This document shows, piece by piece, positions 1-9,898 of a stretch of DNA of 64,000 nt. This DNA comes from Acidobacteriota bacterium (GTDB lineage: Bacteria; Acidobacteriota; Vicinamibacteria; Vicinamibacterales; UBA2999), in contig JAUSDY010000108.1 in the NCBI GenBank assembly GCA_030650395.1, forward strand, positions 62,001-126,000. Reading direction: 5' to 3'. How positions within the stretch are numbered: the first letter of the stretch is position 1; each line of letters starts with the position of its first letter. The notes below the pieces were generated by a model. The model did not search any database. It saw only the letters and a program-made list of their open reading frames with translations, and was not told the DNA's origin. A program made the translations under genes and the position numbers.

Positions 1-40
1 ACGACCGCGAGTGGCGTCAGGTACGCCGGCCCTTGGCGCA

Positions 41-409
41 TCAGCGACCGAATCCCTTCGCTACACCGCAAATCGCCAGCGCGCCTGCGAGCGGCACCGC
101 GTGAATCGAGAACCGGCCCGGATAGCCGTGGGCGTGCGCGAAGAACGCGCCGAGGCACGCGCCCGCCGCCACCAGGACGAGGCTGGCGGGCACCCGGCGC
201 GCCACCGGCACCTGCAGGATCGCTGCAATCGCGACGAGCACGCGAAAACAGTGGAGGTCCGTGCAGTCGGGAACAATCATCCGCTCGGCCGTGGCTTCAT
301 AGGTGGCGCGGTCGGTAACGCGATCGGGCACAGGGGACGCCCACGCAATGCACGCGAGGGCCACGAGCATGGCCGCGAAGATTGCGGCTGGCGTCTGCGT
401 CGTGTTCAT
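41..409 (-). CDS. small membrane protein, C-terminal half paralogous to CDS 1499..2164
   Basis: ORF 41..490, internal Met at 409; shares VPVARRVPxSLVLVAAGAxLGAFFAHAHGYPGRFSIHAVPLA with the neighbouring gene. Confidence 0.6.
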   Translation of the reverse strand: MNTTQTPAAIFAAMLVALACIAWASPVPDRVTDRATYEATAERMIVPDCTDLHCFRVLVAIAAILQVPVARRVPASLVLVAAGACLGAFFAHAHGYPGRFSIHAVPLAGALAICGVAKGFGR

Positions 410-437
410 CGGTGCTCCCGGGATGTGGCCACGGTTC

Positions 438-1502
438 TCACGGGCTCGACGAGCGCGCCCTCTGCACAGGCTCCACCAGCGCTTTCGCAATCACCAGGTT
501 GCCGTCGAGGCCCAGGTGCATCTCGTCGAACGACAGGTTGCGGTCCGACAGATCGACTGCGTCCCGCAGGTCCACGTATGCGATTCCGGGGTCGTTGCCG
601 AAGTGACGGCCCAGCATGCCGGCGAGTTCGCGTTGCTGCCCGTCGTGCTTGACCCGCGCCTGGAGGTCGATCACCCGCGGCTGCGCCACGACGAGCACGC
701 GCTTGCCCTCGCCGCGGGCGTACTTCACGGCTCGATAAACGGAGTCACAGTAGGTCACCCACGGTCTCGCGCATCCGGAGGTGTTGGTCGACGGCAGCTG
801 CGCCCTCCTGTTTCCCGCGACCCGGTCGAGCTGACGGCCGAGCGAGTGGCCGACCGCCGAGGCGGCTTCGAGAACCGTGGCGGATGATCGCATCCCGGCA
901 TTAGGCCGGAAGACGATCTTGGCGCCCGGCTCATTCCGCTCGGCGGCGTAGGCGGCGTCGATGTTGCCGCCCGTCCTGAGCGCCATGGCTTTCTCCCTGA
1001 GCACCACAGGGAGAATCGGGAAATAGCCGGTCAGCCTGAAGATCGGCGATTCGTGGCGGAACACCGCAGTATTTGGCCCCTCGTCGCCCGGGAGGTCGTT
1101 GTACCCCTCGTACAGGCACACGATGTCGTAGTCCAGATAGCGAAAGTCCTGCAACGTTGGGAGGAACGCAAACGCACCCTCGTTGTTGAAGCCCAAGTTG
1201 ATCACGCGGATCGCCCCGGGCGCGGTCCGCTCGTTGAGGAACCGCTCCAGCAGCGCCGGCACGGCCTCGTGCCACGGCCCGCCGTAGCCAAACACGGTGC
1301 TCCCGCCCAGCATCACCACGCGTTTTTCGCCGGGCTGTTTGCGTCCGACGATCGGGCCGCGATAGCCCCACCGATTGAGGCCGGCCGATTGCTCCGCACG
1401 CCGATGCAGGTAGAGGTCGACGCCGAGTACCAGGACCAACGTCAACACCAGCGACAGCGCGACGGCGAGGAGCGAAAACACGAGCAGCTTGCGACGCGTC
1501 AT
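438..1502 (-). CDS. SGNH/GDSL-type hydrolase family protein, membrane-anchored
   Basis: N-terminal TM segment, VVMLGGSTVFGYG, INLGFNNEGAFAFLPTLQDFRYLDYDIVCLYEGYND, C-terminal DxxH-like DEMHLG. Confidence 0.75.
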   Translation of the reverse strand: MTRRKLLVFSLLAVALSLVLTLVLVLGVDLYLHRRAEQSAGLNRWGYRGPIVGRKQPGEKRVVMLGGSTVFGYGGPWHEAVPALLERFLNERTAPGAIRVINLGFNNEGAFAFLPTLQDFRYLDYDIVCLYEGYNDLPGDEGPNTAVFRHESPIFRLTGYFPILPVVLREKAMALRTGGNIDAAYAAERNEPGAKIVFRPNAGMRSSATVLEAASAVGHSLGRQLDRVAGNRRAQLPSTNTSGCARPWVTYCDSVYRAVKYARGEGKRVLVVAQPRVIDLQARVKHDGQQRELAGMLGRHFGNDPGIAYVDLRDAVDLSDRNLSFDEMHLGLDGNLVIAKALVEPVQRARSSSP

Positions 1503-2164
1503 CGGCGGAAACTCCTGGCGACGCCGGCGATGGCGAGCGCGCTGGCCAGCGGCACCGCGTGAATCGAGAAGCGCCCCGGATAGCCGTGGGCATGCGCGAA
1601 GAAGGCGCCAAGGCTGGCACCCGCCGCGACCAGCACCAGGCTTTCGGGCACGCGGCGTGCGACTGGCACCGAACCCACGCGCGCGAATCCCGACAGGTCA
1701 AGCCTCACATCCCGTTGGCCCGGGGTGATGTAATCCACCAGGTTCACGAACCAGGCCGGGAACGCCGCCATCGACGGGTACGGCCGATCGACGATCGCAG
1801 TGCACGCGGGCGCCGGCGACGTCATGTCGGCGCGAACGTCCCAGCTGCGCAGCACACCCGCGGGTTCATCAATCGTGATTGTGGAGATCTCGCCACGAAA
1901 CGGCGCCGCGGTAAAGAAGCGCCCGCATAAACCCTGCGGCGTCATCGCAAGACTGCCGGCCTTCAGAACGATCAAGGCCACGACCGCCAGCTGCGCCCAT
2001 TTCCTGGAGAAGACGCCGCGATCGAGCCACCAGAGAGCGGGCGCGGCTAATCCGATCAGCACGGCTTCGATCGATCCGTTGAGCGGGATGCCGTCCAGCC
2101 AGCCGAGCGTTCGCGCCGGCCATAGCAGCGCCACCATCGCGAGCACCGGCCAGACGCGACTCAT
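1499..2164 (-). CDS. hypothetical membrane protein
   Basis: ORF 1499..2254, Met at 2164 (MSRVWPVLAMVALLWPARTL); hydrophobic; C-terminus duplicated at 41..409. Confidence 0.6.
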   Translation of the reverse strand: MSRVWPVLAMVALLWPARTLGWLDGIPLNGSIEAVLIGLAAPALWWLDRGVFSRKWAQLAVVALIVLKAGSLAMTPQGLCGRFFTAAPFRGEISTITIDEPAGVLRSWDVRADMTSPAPACTAIVDRPYPSMAAFPAWFVNLVDYITPGQRDVRLDLSGFARVGSVPVARRVPESLVLVAAGASLGAFFAHAHGYPGRFSIHAVPLASALAIAGVARSFRR

Positions 2165-2229
2165 GCCGCCACGCTCCGCGCCGCGGCATTGCCCGCCGAG
2201 CGATGGTAAAGTGAGCGCGCACTCAGGAA

Positions 2230-3435
2230 ATGCCTGCCGAGACCCCCGCCCCACGCGCCCGGCCCGCGCGCGTGCTGCGCATCATCACCCGCCTCAATAT
2301 CGGCGGACCATCGATCCAGGCCCTTGCGCTGACCACGCGGCTCGCCGAGCGCGGCTACGCGACCACGCTGCTGCACGGCCGGCTCGGCCCCGGCGAAGGT
2401 GACATGCGCTACCTCGCGCCCGACGGCGCCAGTCTCGTGTTCGTGCCGACGCTCGGCCGCGCCATTGCGCCGCTCGACGATCTGCGGACGCTCGTCGCCC
2501 TGTACCGCCACATGCGGCAATTCCAGCCGACCGTGATCCACACGCACATGGCCAAGGCGGGCCTGCTCGGCCGCTTGGCCGCCCGCGCCTACAACCTGAC
2601 GCGCGGCGGCGCGCCGCCCGCGCGCATCGTGCACACCTATCACGGTCACGTGCTCGAGGGCTACTTTAGCCCGTTCATGACCGCCGTGTTCATCGCGTTC
2701 GAGCGCCTGCTCGCGCGCCTCAGCGATACCATCGTCGCGATCTCGCCGGCCATTCGCGACGAGCTGCTGACCGGCCACCGCATCGGCCGCGCGTCGCAAT
2801 ACAAGGTGATTCCGCTTGGCTTCGACCTGGCGCCCTTCGCCGCGGTGGACGATCTCGCGCGCGCGGCGGCGCGCCGCGCGCTCGCCGTGACCGAGGGCGT
2901 TCCGGTCGTCGCCACGGTCGGCCGGCTGACGGCCATCAAGCAGCATCGCCTGTTCCTCGAGGTGATCCAGCGCGTGGTCGCCGCGCATCCGAAGGCGATC
3001 GCGCTCATCGCCGGCGACGGCGAATTGCGATCCGAGCTCGAAGCCTATGCCGCGTCGCTGGGCATCACCGGCAACGTGCGTTTTCTCGGCTGGCGCCGCG
3101 ACCTGGCGGCGATCTACGGCGCCACCGATGTCTTTCTGCTGACGTCGCGCAACGAGGGCACGCCGGTCGCGCTGATCGAAGCCATGGCCTCGGGTGTCCC
3201 GGGCGTCAGCACGGATGTCGGCGGCGTGAAGGACGTGATCGACTCCGCCGAGGTCGGACTGCGCGCGCCCTTCGGCGACGTGGACCGGCTGGCGGCGCAC
3301 GTGAACGTTCTGATTGCCGATCCGGCGCGCCGCGCGGCGATGGGCGCTCGCGCCCGCACCCGCGTGCTGCGTCATTACAGCATCGAGCGCCTGGTCAGCG
3401 ATATCACGACGGTCTACAACGAGCTCACGCCGTGA
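2230..3435 (+). CDS. glycosyltransferase family 4 (GT1-like)
   Basis: RIITRLNIGGPSIQAL, VATVGRLTAIKQHRLFLEV, LTSRNEGTPVALIEAMASGVPGVSTDVGGVKDVI. Confidence 0.9.
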   Translation: MPAETPAPRARPARVLRIITRLNIGGPSIQALALTTRLAERGYATTLLHGRLGPGEGDMRYLAPDGASLVFVPTLGRAIAPLDDLRTLVALYRHMRQFQPTVIHTHMAKAGLLGRLAARAYNLTRGGAPPARIVHTYHGHVLEGYFSPFMTAVFIAFERLLARLSDTIVAISPAIRDELLTGHRIGRASQYKVIPLGFDLAPFAAVDDLARAAARRALAVTEGVPVVATVGRLTAIKQHRLFLEVIQRVVAAHPKAIALIAGDGELRSELEAYAASLGITGNVRFLGWRRDLAAIYGATDVFLLTSRNEGTPVALIEAMASGVPGVSTDVGGVKDVIDSAEVGLRAPFGDVDRLAAHVNVLIADPARRAAMGARARTRVLRHYSIERLVSDITTVYNELTP

Positions 3436-3468
3436 GCGCACTCCCAGAACCGGCGCGACCGGCGCAGT

Positions 3469-4854
3469 ATGATTGACCGCATGACCCGACGGGTTTTGCT
3501 GCTGATTTGCATCGCGGCCCTTGCCCACGCCGCGGCCTACATCGTGCACCAGCGGCCCGACTGGCACACCGAGTGGTCCGATCAGGGTGGTTACAAGCAA
3601 CTTGGCGCGGGATTGGCGACGAGCGGCGAGTTCACGCGCACGCCCGGTGCCGCCATCTACGCTCCCGAGCCGATTCGCACGCCCGGCTACCCCGCGTTCG
3701 TGGCCGTCATCTACAAGTTGTTTGGCATCGACAACGATCTGGCCGTCGCGATCGCACAGGCCGTCGTGTTCGCCGGCATCTGCCTGATGGCCTTTCACCT
3801 GGGCCGTCATGTCATGGACGAGAAGTTCGCACTGGCCGGCGCCGCCCTGACCGCAGCGTTCTCGCCGATTCCGTTTTTCGGCGCTTTGGTGCTGACCGAA
3901 ATCTGGGCCACGTTTCTGCTCACCGCGACAATGGCGGTGACGCTCGCGGCTCGAGCGCGGGGCAGCTACGGGTTCGCGATTGCCGCCGGTATCCTCGCGG
4001 CGTCGACCGCCTTGACCCGGCCGGTCTTCGTGCTGGTGCCGATCGGGCTCTTCGGCCTGATGGCGATCCTCGATCGGATGCGCCTGTGGCGCCTGTGGTC
4101 GGCCGCCTTGATCGCGGCGACGCTGTGCCTCGCGCCCTGGTTCGCCTACAACTATGTCTACTTCGATCGCATTACCGTCTCGCCGGCCAACGGCCTCGGG
4201 CGGGCGTTCTGGGAAGCGTCGTGGCAAGGCGTCTGGAATGGACGGCTGCAGGACCACCTGACGGAGACCGCCGCGGCCCACGCCGATCGCGCCGTGCTTG
4301 ACACCGAAGTGCAGCGTATCGCCGCCGAACAGCACCTCGATCCCGCCCCGATGCTCGACTTCGTGCACCAGTGGCAGGACATCCGCGGCCTGTGGGCCGA
4401 TCCCCGGGATCGCGTCAAGTGGGCCGCATCGAGAATCGTCGCCGACGCCGAGTTCTATCGGGTCGGCATCGCGAACGCCAGGAAGGATCCCGCCGGTCAT
4501 CTCTACCGCCGCGTCACGCGTGGGCTGCCGGTCTTGTGGATCGCCGAGATTCCGTACCGTCATTCCGAGGTCAACGATCTGCCGGTCCTGGTGATCCGGG
4601 TAATGTGGGCGCTCCAGGCCGCGCTCCTCATCCTCGCAGCGATCGGCGTGGCGCGCGCCATTCGCGGTCCGCGCTGGCGAGAGGCGATCGCGCTGAGTTT
4701 TCCGTTCGCATACATCACCGCCGTGCACGCTGCGTTGTTGACCGAATCACGGCAGTCGTTGCCCGGCATGCCGTCGGTGATCGTGCTCGCCGCGTTGGGA
4801 CTGTCGGTCATCGTCAACTCAGCCGGCCTGCGGCCGCGGCGGCAACCCGAGTAG
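3469..4854 (+). CDS. ArnT/PMT-like membrane glycosyltransferase (dolichyl-P-mannosyltransferase superfamily)
   Basis: multi-TM ORF with RTPGYPAFVAVIYKLFG and LTRPVFVLVPIGLF motifs. Confidence 0.75.
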   Translation: MIDRMTRRVLLLICIAALAHAAAYIVHQRPDWHTEWSDQGGYKQLGAGLATSGEFTRTPGAAIYAPEPIRTPGYPAFVAVIYKLFGIDNDLAVAIAQAVVFAGICLMAFHLGRHVMDEKFALAGAALTAAFSPIPFFGALVLTEIWATFLLTATMAVTLAARARGSYGFAIAAGILAASTALTRPVFVLVPIGLFGLMAILDRMRLWRLWSAALIAATLCLAPWFAYNYVYFDRITVSPANGLGRAFWEASWQGVWNGRLQDHLTETAAAHADRAVLDTEVQRIAAEQHLDPAPMLDFVHQWQDIRGLWADPRDRVKWAASRIVADAEFYRVGIANARKDPAGHLYRRVTRGLPVLWIAEIPYRHSEVNDLPVLVIRVMWALQAALLILAAIGVARAIRGPRWREAIALSFPFAYITAVHAALLTESRQSLPGMPSVIVLAALGLSVIVNSAGLRPRRQPE

Positions 4855-5595
4855 ATACCGCACCACGTCGATCGGCCGCGGGGTGCCGTACACCGATGCC
4901 CCCGGACCGGCATTGGCCATCCGCGGCGCGCCGGCCTCGAGTCTGGTCAGCGCTTCACACGTCAATCCCACCGATCGATCGAACAGCCGCCGCAGCAGTT
5001 TCGGCGTCGTCTCCGACGGCTGTCGCGCGACCGAGGCCTGCGCCAGGATCTCGCCGGTGTCGAGACCGGCGTCGACCAGATGAATCGTGACGCCGACAGT
5101 GGCTTCGCGATGGGCGCACTGCCAGAAAATCGGCCACGCCCCGCGATAGGCCGGCAGGAGGGACAAGTGCCGGTTGACGACACCAAGACGAGGGGTGCGC
5201 AGCACGGCGGCGCGAAGAAACTGAGGAGTCTGATGGAGCAACACGTCCACGCCAAGGTCGGACAAGTGCGCGACGAAACCGGCGTCGTTGACGGACTCAA
5301 TCCGTCGGAACGGCACCGAGAGGTCCTGACAGACATCGGACAGGCGATGCCGCGGGGTGCCCAGGCCGATCGCGGCGGCCCATTCACCCGCCTTGAAGCG
5401 CGCCAGCCGCAGCCACTGAGCGGGCGAGAAGATCACGAGCGCGAGCAGGGCGAGGCTCAGGCTGTCGCGACGCCGGCGCGGCCGTCCGGACACGGCGGCG
5501 ACCCCGACCACCCGGGCGCCGCAGCTCTCGATCACTCTCCGCACATACGGCACGAGGTAGATGGGTTCATCGACGGCTGCAATATAGAGCGTCAC
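4819..5595 (-). CDS. formyltransferase family protein
   Basis: LSDLGVDVLLHQTPQFLRAAVLRTPRLGVVNRHLSLLPAYRGAWPIFW...VGVTIHLVDAGLDTGEILAQ; GTG start overlaps stop of upstream gene (GTGA). Confidence 0.8.
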   Translation of the reverse strand: MTLYIAAVDEPIYLVPYVRRVIESCGARVVGVAAVSGRPRRRRDSLSLALLALVIFSPAQWLRLARFKAGEWAAAIGLGTPRHRLSDVCQDLSVPFRRIESVNDAGFVAHLSDLGVDVLLHQTPQFLRAAVLRTPRLGVVNRHLSLLPAYRGAWPIFWQCAHREATVGVTIHLVDAGLDTGEILAQASVARQPSETTPKLLRRLFDRSVGLTCEALTRLEAGAPRMANAGPGASVYGTPRPIDVVRYLLGLPPRPQAG

Positions 5596-6500
5596 GCGGC
5601 CACGTCCCGCAGCAGAACGACCTCGCACCGCGCCTTGATCGCCGCGATCAGCGTATCGAAATAGCGCATCCGCTCGGCCAGCGGTGTGCGCATCAGCTTC
5701 GACGTGTAATAGAACCGATCCGATCGGCCGGCGACATCGGCCGGATCGGTGAATTCATTGACGTGGAAGCCGCAGTTCACGAACCGGCCGCGCGCAATCA
5801 GCCGATCGAGGCCCCACAAGGTCGCGGTCAGGCCGAACGGCAGCAGCACCGACGTCACGAATGGGTAGTGCACCAGCGGAATCACCGACACCGGAATCTC
5901 GATGATGGTCCCGGCCGGATCGCGGCGTGTCAGGCTGTCGCCCATCCGATACGGATTGCGGGGGCCGAAGTGATCGGCAACCGGCTGGCACGTCACGTAG
6001 GACTTGTCCTGGAGGCGGACGGCCTTGAACAATCGCTTGGTGGCCGAATAGGCCAGGCTGCCGTTCAACGACGTGTCGTAGCGGTACCCCAGCGAGCGCA
6101 GCACCGCGATCACACGTGGCGTCACCGTGTAGCCGGGCGCGCGAAACCCGGCGATCGGCCCGCCGGCCAGCCGCGACAGCCGTGAATCGCACTCGACAAT
6201 CTCGTCGCGGAGGTCGTCGGCGGCGAGGTTCACCAGCTGCTTGTCGTGATGCATCGTGTGGTTGGCGAGCTCGTGCCCGGCCTCCGCCAGCTGGCGCAAC
6301 ACGGCGGCGTTCGCCTCGATGTCGCGCCCAATCACAAAAAACGTCGCTGTGACGCCATGCCGATCGAGCAGGTCGATGAAACGCGGCAGCACGCGGTTGT
6401 AGGTAATCGCCGGCAGGCCGTCGGCGCGAATCAGCCAGGTGTGCGAATCCACGTCATCCGCGAGCGTGTCGAGGTCGATGTTGAAGGAGGCCTGGACCAT
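5592..6500 (-). CDS. polysaccharide deacetylase family protein
   Basis: NodB-like TATFFVIGRDIEANAAVLRQLAEAGHELANHTMHH and GFRAPGYTVTPRVIAVLRSLGYRYDTS. Confidence 0.88.
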   Translation of the reverse strand: MVQASFNIDLDTLADDVDSHTWLIRADGLPAITYNRVLPRFIDLLDRHGVTATFFVIGRDIEANAAVLRQLAEAGHELANHTMHHDKQLVNLAADDLRDEIVECDSRLSRLAGGPIAGFRAPGYTVTPRVIAVLRSLGYRYDTSLNGSLAYSATKRLFKAVRLQDKSYVTCQPVADHFGPRNPYRMGDSLTRRDPAGTIIEIPVSVIPLVHYPFVTSVLLPFGLTATLWGLDRLIARGRFVNCGFHVNEFTDPADVAGRSDRFYYTSKLMRTPLAERMRYFDTLIAAIKARCEVVLLRDVAA

Positions 6501-6511
6501 GCCGCGAGTGG

Positions 6512-7951
6512 TCACTTGCCCTGGAAGCGGAGGTTCATGAACGCGAGCATCTGCGTCTTCCACGCCTGGCTATTCGCGCCTTCGGGCCGGTTGATGTGAT
6601 CGGCGATCTGCATGCCGAGCAGCACGTTGTCGTCCATGCTGTTGTTGAGGAACAACCCGTGGCGGCCGAGCGTGAGCAGGTTGGGGATCTCGTGCACGCC
6701 GTCGAGCACGGGGATCAGATGGTCCTCGAAATTGAGCTCGTAGACCGGATACGCGGTCGGGATGTCGGTGACGTGATACTCCTCGACCTCGGCTGCGGTG
6801 ACGCCGTAGCCCATCTTCATCAGGTCGCGCAGCGCCAGCTCGTAAATCTCCTTGTCACTCGCCTGCCACAGCGGCTCGTCCTTCCAGAGTGACAGCTCGA
6901 TGCACAACACCGTTCGATCGGGCGGCACCATATCGGCGCTGACGTTTTTCTGTTCCGACAAGCGGTTGACGCGAAACTGCCCGTCGAGCAGGTAGACCCA
7001 GTGGTAATCGGTCATCTGCGGACGCTTGAGCGCGATGTAGATCAGCTTCAGGCTGCGATAGCGCAGCTTCGATGCGTGCTCGGCCACCGTGGCGGGCAAC
7101 GGCGGTTTCGTCATGCCGACCAGCGCCGGAAGCGGCAGCGTCGAGAGCACGACGTCGCCTTCAACGGTCTGCTCGCGCCCGCCGGCGGTGTAGACGACGC
7201 GGGCGATGCGATCGCCGTCGCGCTCGAGACGGACCACCGGTGAGTTCAACAGGATCGTGTTGCCGGCCGCCCGCACCTCAGCGGCCATGCCCTCGTAGAG
7301 CAGGCTGATGCCCTTGCGCGGATACATGTACTTCGTGAAGTACGTGGCCGGGTCGGCCCTGATGCCCAGCGTGCGCAGGATGATGTTCTTCAGATTCAGC
7401 TTGGCGACGCGCTGCGCCTGCTTCGACGAGATCTGACTGGTCGGAAGCCCCCAGACGCGCGCCGAATAGATGCCGAAGCACAAGTCGTACAGCGTGCGGC
7501 CGAGATTGCGCACGCCCCACTCTTCGAACGAGTCTTCCTTCTGCGCCGGCGAGAACGTCGACTTGAGCGTCGCCATCAGGTAGTCGAAGACGATCCGCGC
7601 CGACAGGATCGGACTCACACCCGTCAGCACCTGCAGCATCTCGAGCGGGTAGACGTATTCCTTGCCGCGCAGCAACACGCGCGTGCCGCGCGTGAGGATC
7701 AGCGGGTCGTCGCCAAAGAAGCGGCTGATCGCCTTCAGCACGGTCCGGCTCTCGTCGGTCTCGCGGATATGAAACGTGTGCGGGCCAAAGTCGACCAGGT
7801 AATCCCCAACCTTGATCGTCCGCGCCATGCCGCCGACCGCGCCGTCGCGATCCAGCACGGTCACGGGATAGCCGAGCTCCGACAGCCGCCACGCCGCCGT
7901 AATGCCGGCCGGGCCCGCACCAAGAATCACGACTCGTGGCTTCCCGCTCAT
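6512..7951 (-). CDS. FAD/NAD(P)-dependent oxidoreductase, protoporphyrinogen-oxidase / UDP-galactopyranose mutase-like
   Basis: N-terminal VVILGAGPAGITAAWRLSELGYPVTVLDRDGAVGGMART, VDFGPHTFH. Confidence 0.8.
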   Translation of the reverse strand: MSGKPRVVILGAGPAGITAAWRLSELGYPVTVLDRDGAVGGMARTIKVGDYLVDFGPHTFHIRETDESRTVLKAISRFFGDDPLILTRGTRVLLRGKEYVYPLEMLQVLTGVSPILSARIVFDYLMATLKSTFSPAQKEDSFEEWGVRNLGRTLYDLCFGIYSARVWGLPTSQISSKQAQRVAKLNLKNIILRTLGIRADPATYFTKYMYPRKGISLLYEGMAAEVRAAGNTILLNSPVVRLERDGDRIARVVYTAGGREQTVEGDVVLSTLPLPALVGMTKPPLPATVAEHASKLRYRSLKLIYIALKRPQMTDYHWVYLLDGQFRVNRLSEQKNVSADMVPPDRTVLCIELSLWKDEPLWQASDKEIYELALRDLMKMGYGVTAAEVEEYHVTDIPTAYPVYELNFEDHLIPVLDGVHEIPNLLTLGRHGLFLNNSMDDNVLLGMQIADHINRPEGANSQAWKTQMLAFMNLRFQGK

Positions 7952-8883
7952 CCTCTCCTCAGGCTCGACCGCTGCAGAAATCCCTGCAGCTCGCGCAACC
8001 CGTCTTCGAACGAACGGGCTGGTTTGACATCGAACTGTCCCCGCATCGCCGTGTCTACCGAGCGGAACTCGATGTACTCGGCCACCGTGCCTTCGTTGCG
8101 GATCGTCACGTCCGCGCCGAGAATGCGCGCCATGGTGCGGACGACCTCGTTGACGGTCACCGGCGCTCCCGACGCGAAGTCCACGGTCGCGCGGGTCCCG
8201 CGCGCCGTCACGAGCGCCAGGAAGCCGTCGACCGCGTCAGCCACGTACATGAAGTCGATCAGGTTCCCACCGTCGCCGCGCACCACGAACTCGCGCTGCC
8301 CGGCAGCCATGGCGGTCAGCCACCGCGTGGTGATCTTTCGCGCCGCCTCGTACGGGCCGTACGCGCCGAAGAACCGGACGTTGATGTAACTGCCGACCGA
8401 GCCGCGCTGTTCCGCGAAGAACCGCAGGTAGTGTTCGGAGGCCAGCTTCGAGATCGCGTACGGCAAGCGCGGCGACACGGCGGACGCCGGCGAGACCGAC
8501 CCTGACAAACCGTCGTAGACGGCGCCCGACGACAGGTAGACGACATGGTCGGCCGGGCAATGTTCGAGACAGGTGACGAGCGCCACCGTGTTCGATTCGA
8601 GGTCCCACCGCGGGCGCTCGGCCGACGCGGCCGGATCGCCGTTGGCGGCGAGATACAGCATCGCGTCCGGCGTGCCGCCCATCACCCGCGCCAGCGACTT
8701 CACATCATCTTCGTTCAGCAGGTCGCACTTGACGGGCCGCACGTGCGAGAGCCCGTGCGCCGTGACGAACTGCTCGAGGCCGGGCGTGCGGTTGTACACC
8801 GCCACGATGTCCCACTCGCGCGGCGCGCGCAGCAGGACGTTGTGGCCGATGAATCCGGACGCGCCGGTAACAAGCAGTTTCAT
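7948..8883 (-). CDS. NAD-dependent epimerase/dehydratase (extended SDR)
   Basis: LVTGASGFIGHN, YLSSGAVYDG, YAISKLASEHYL. Confidence 0.87.
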   Translation of the reverse strand: MKLLVTGASGFIGHNVLLRAPREWDIVAVYNRTPGLEQFVTAHGLSHVRPVKCDLLNEDDVKSLARVMGGTPDAMLYLAANGDPAASAERPRWDLESNTVALVTCLEHCPADHVVYLSSGAVYDGLSGSVSPASAVSPRLPYAISKLASEHYLRFFAEQRGSVGSYINVRFFGAYGPYEAARKITTRWLTAMAAGQREFVVRGDGGNLIDFMYVADAVDGFLALVTARGTRATVDFASGAPVTVNEVVRTMARILGADVTIRNEGTVAEYIEFRSVDTAMRGQFDVKPARSFEDGLRELQGFLQRSSLRRG

Positions 8884-8923
8884 GGGGTCCAGCCTGCCTC
8901 GCCGTAGCCTTGGCGAAGGCGGG

Positions 8924-9898
8924 CTACTTCTTGCCGCTCACCGCGTCGTAGTTGTCGCGATACCAGGCAATCGCCTGTGAGACGCCCGCCTCGAGCGAGA
9001 CCGTCGGCTTGAAGCCGAGCAGGGTCATCGCCTTGTCGATCGAGGGCACGCGCAGGTCAACTTCCGGACCGGGGTGCGGCTTGAAGATGATCTCGGACTT
9101 CGACTTGGTCAGCCGGATGATCAAATTCGCGAGCTCGAAGTTGGTGGCCGTGCCCTGCGGGTTGCCGAGGTTGAACGCCTGGCCGATCGCCGCCGGGTTT
9201 TCCGCGCAGCGGAGCACGCCGTCGACGAAGTCGTCCACGAAACACCACGAGCGAATCTGCGTGCCGTCGTTGTAGAGCGTAATCGGCAGGTCGCGGAGCG
9301 CCTGCAGCGTGATGCCGCGGATGGCGCCGTCGCCGACCTGGCGCGGGCCGTAGACGTTGAACGGCCGCACGATCGCCAGCGGCAGGTTGTCTTCGCGGTA
9401 GTGCGCGTACGAGAGGTGCTCCGACGCCAGCTTGCTCGCGGCATACACCCAGCGGCTCTCGCCGATCGGGCCGATCTGCGTGACGTCGTCTTCCTTGCCC
9501 TTGTGGACGAAGGGCCCGTAGACCTCGCTGGTCGAAAACTCGACGAAGCGCTCGACGCCGACGTCGAGCGCGGCCTTGACGACCTGGTGCGTCCCCAGCA
9601 TGTTAACTTCCATGGTGCGCACGGCGCTGCGGTCGACGGTGTAGACGCCGGCGATCGCCGCGCAGTGGATCACGATCTGGCAGCCGTCGACGGCCTTGCG
9701 GGTCGCGTCGTAGTCGAGCACGTCGCCCTTGATGAAATGCAGGTGCTGGTGCCCGTCGAGGTGCGCAAACTGCAGCGCGTTGCGGTGCAGGTTGTCGTAG
9801 ACGACGATCTCGTTGTCTTCGACGAGACGCGACACCAGGTGCGAGCCGATGAAGCCGGCGCCGCCGGTGATGCAGATGCGTTTGTTTTTCAAAGCCAT
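8924..9898 (-). CDS. NAD-dependent epimerase/dehydratase (extended SDR)
   Basis: ITGGAGFIGSHLVSRL, STSEVYGPF, YAASKLASEHL, RPFNVYGPRQ. Confidence 0.9.
   Translation of the reverse strand: MALKNKRICITGGAGFIGSHLVSRLVEDNEIVVYDNLHRNALQFAHLDGHQHLHFIKGDVLDYDATRKAVDGCQIVIHCAAIAGVYTVDRSAVRTMEVNMLGTHQVVKAALDVGVERFVEFSTSEVYGPFVHKGKEDDVTQIGPIGESRWVYAASKLASEHLSYAHYREDNLPLAIVRPFNVYGPRQVGDGAIRGITLQALRDLPITLYNDGTQIRSWCFVDDFVDGVLRCAENPAAIGQAFNLGNPQGTATNFELANLIIRLTKSKSEIIFKPHPGPEVDLRVPSIDKAMTLLGFKPTVSLEAGVSQAIAWYRDNYDAVSGKK

Noticed and set aside
2161-4728. 855-aa minus-strand ORF opposite GT4 and the membrane GT
   Set aside because: Arg/His/Gly-rich shadow ORF typical of high-GC DNA; both plus-strand genes have clear domain signatures
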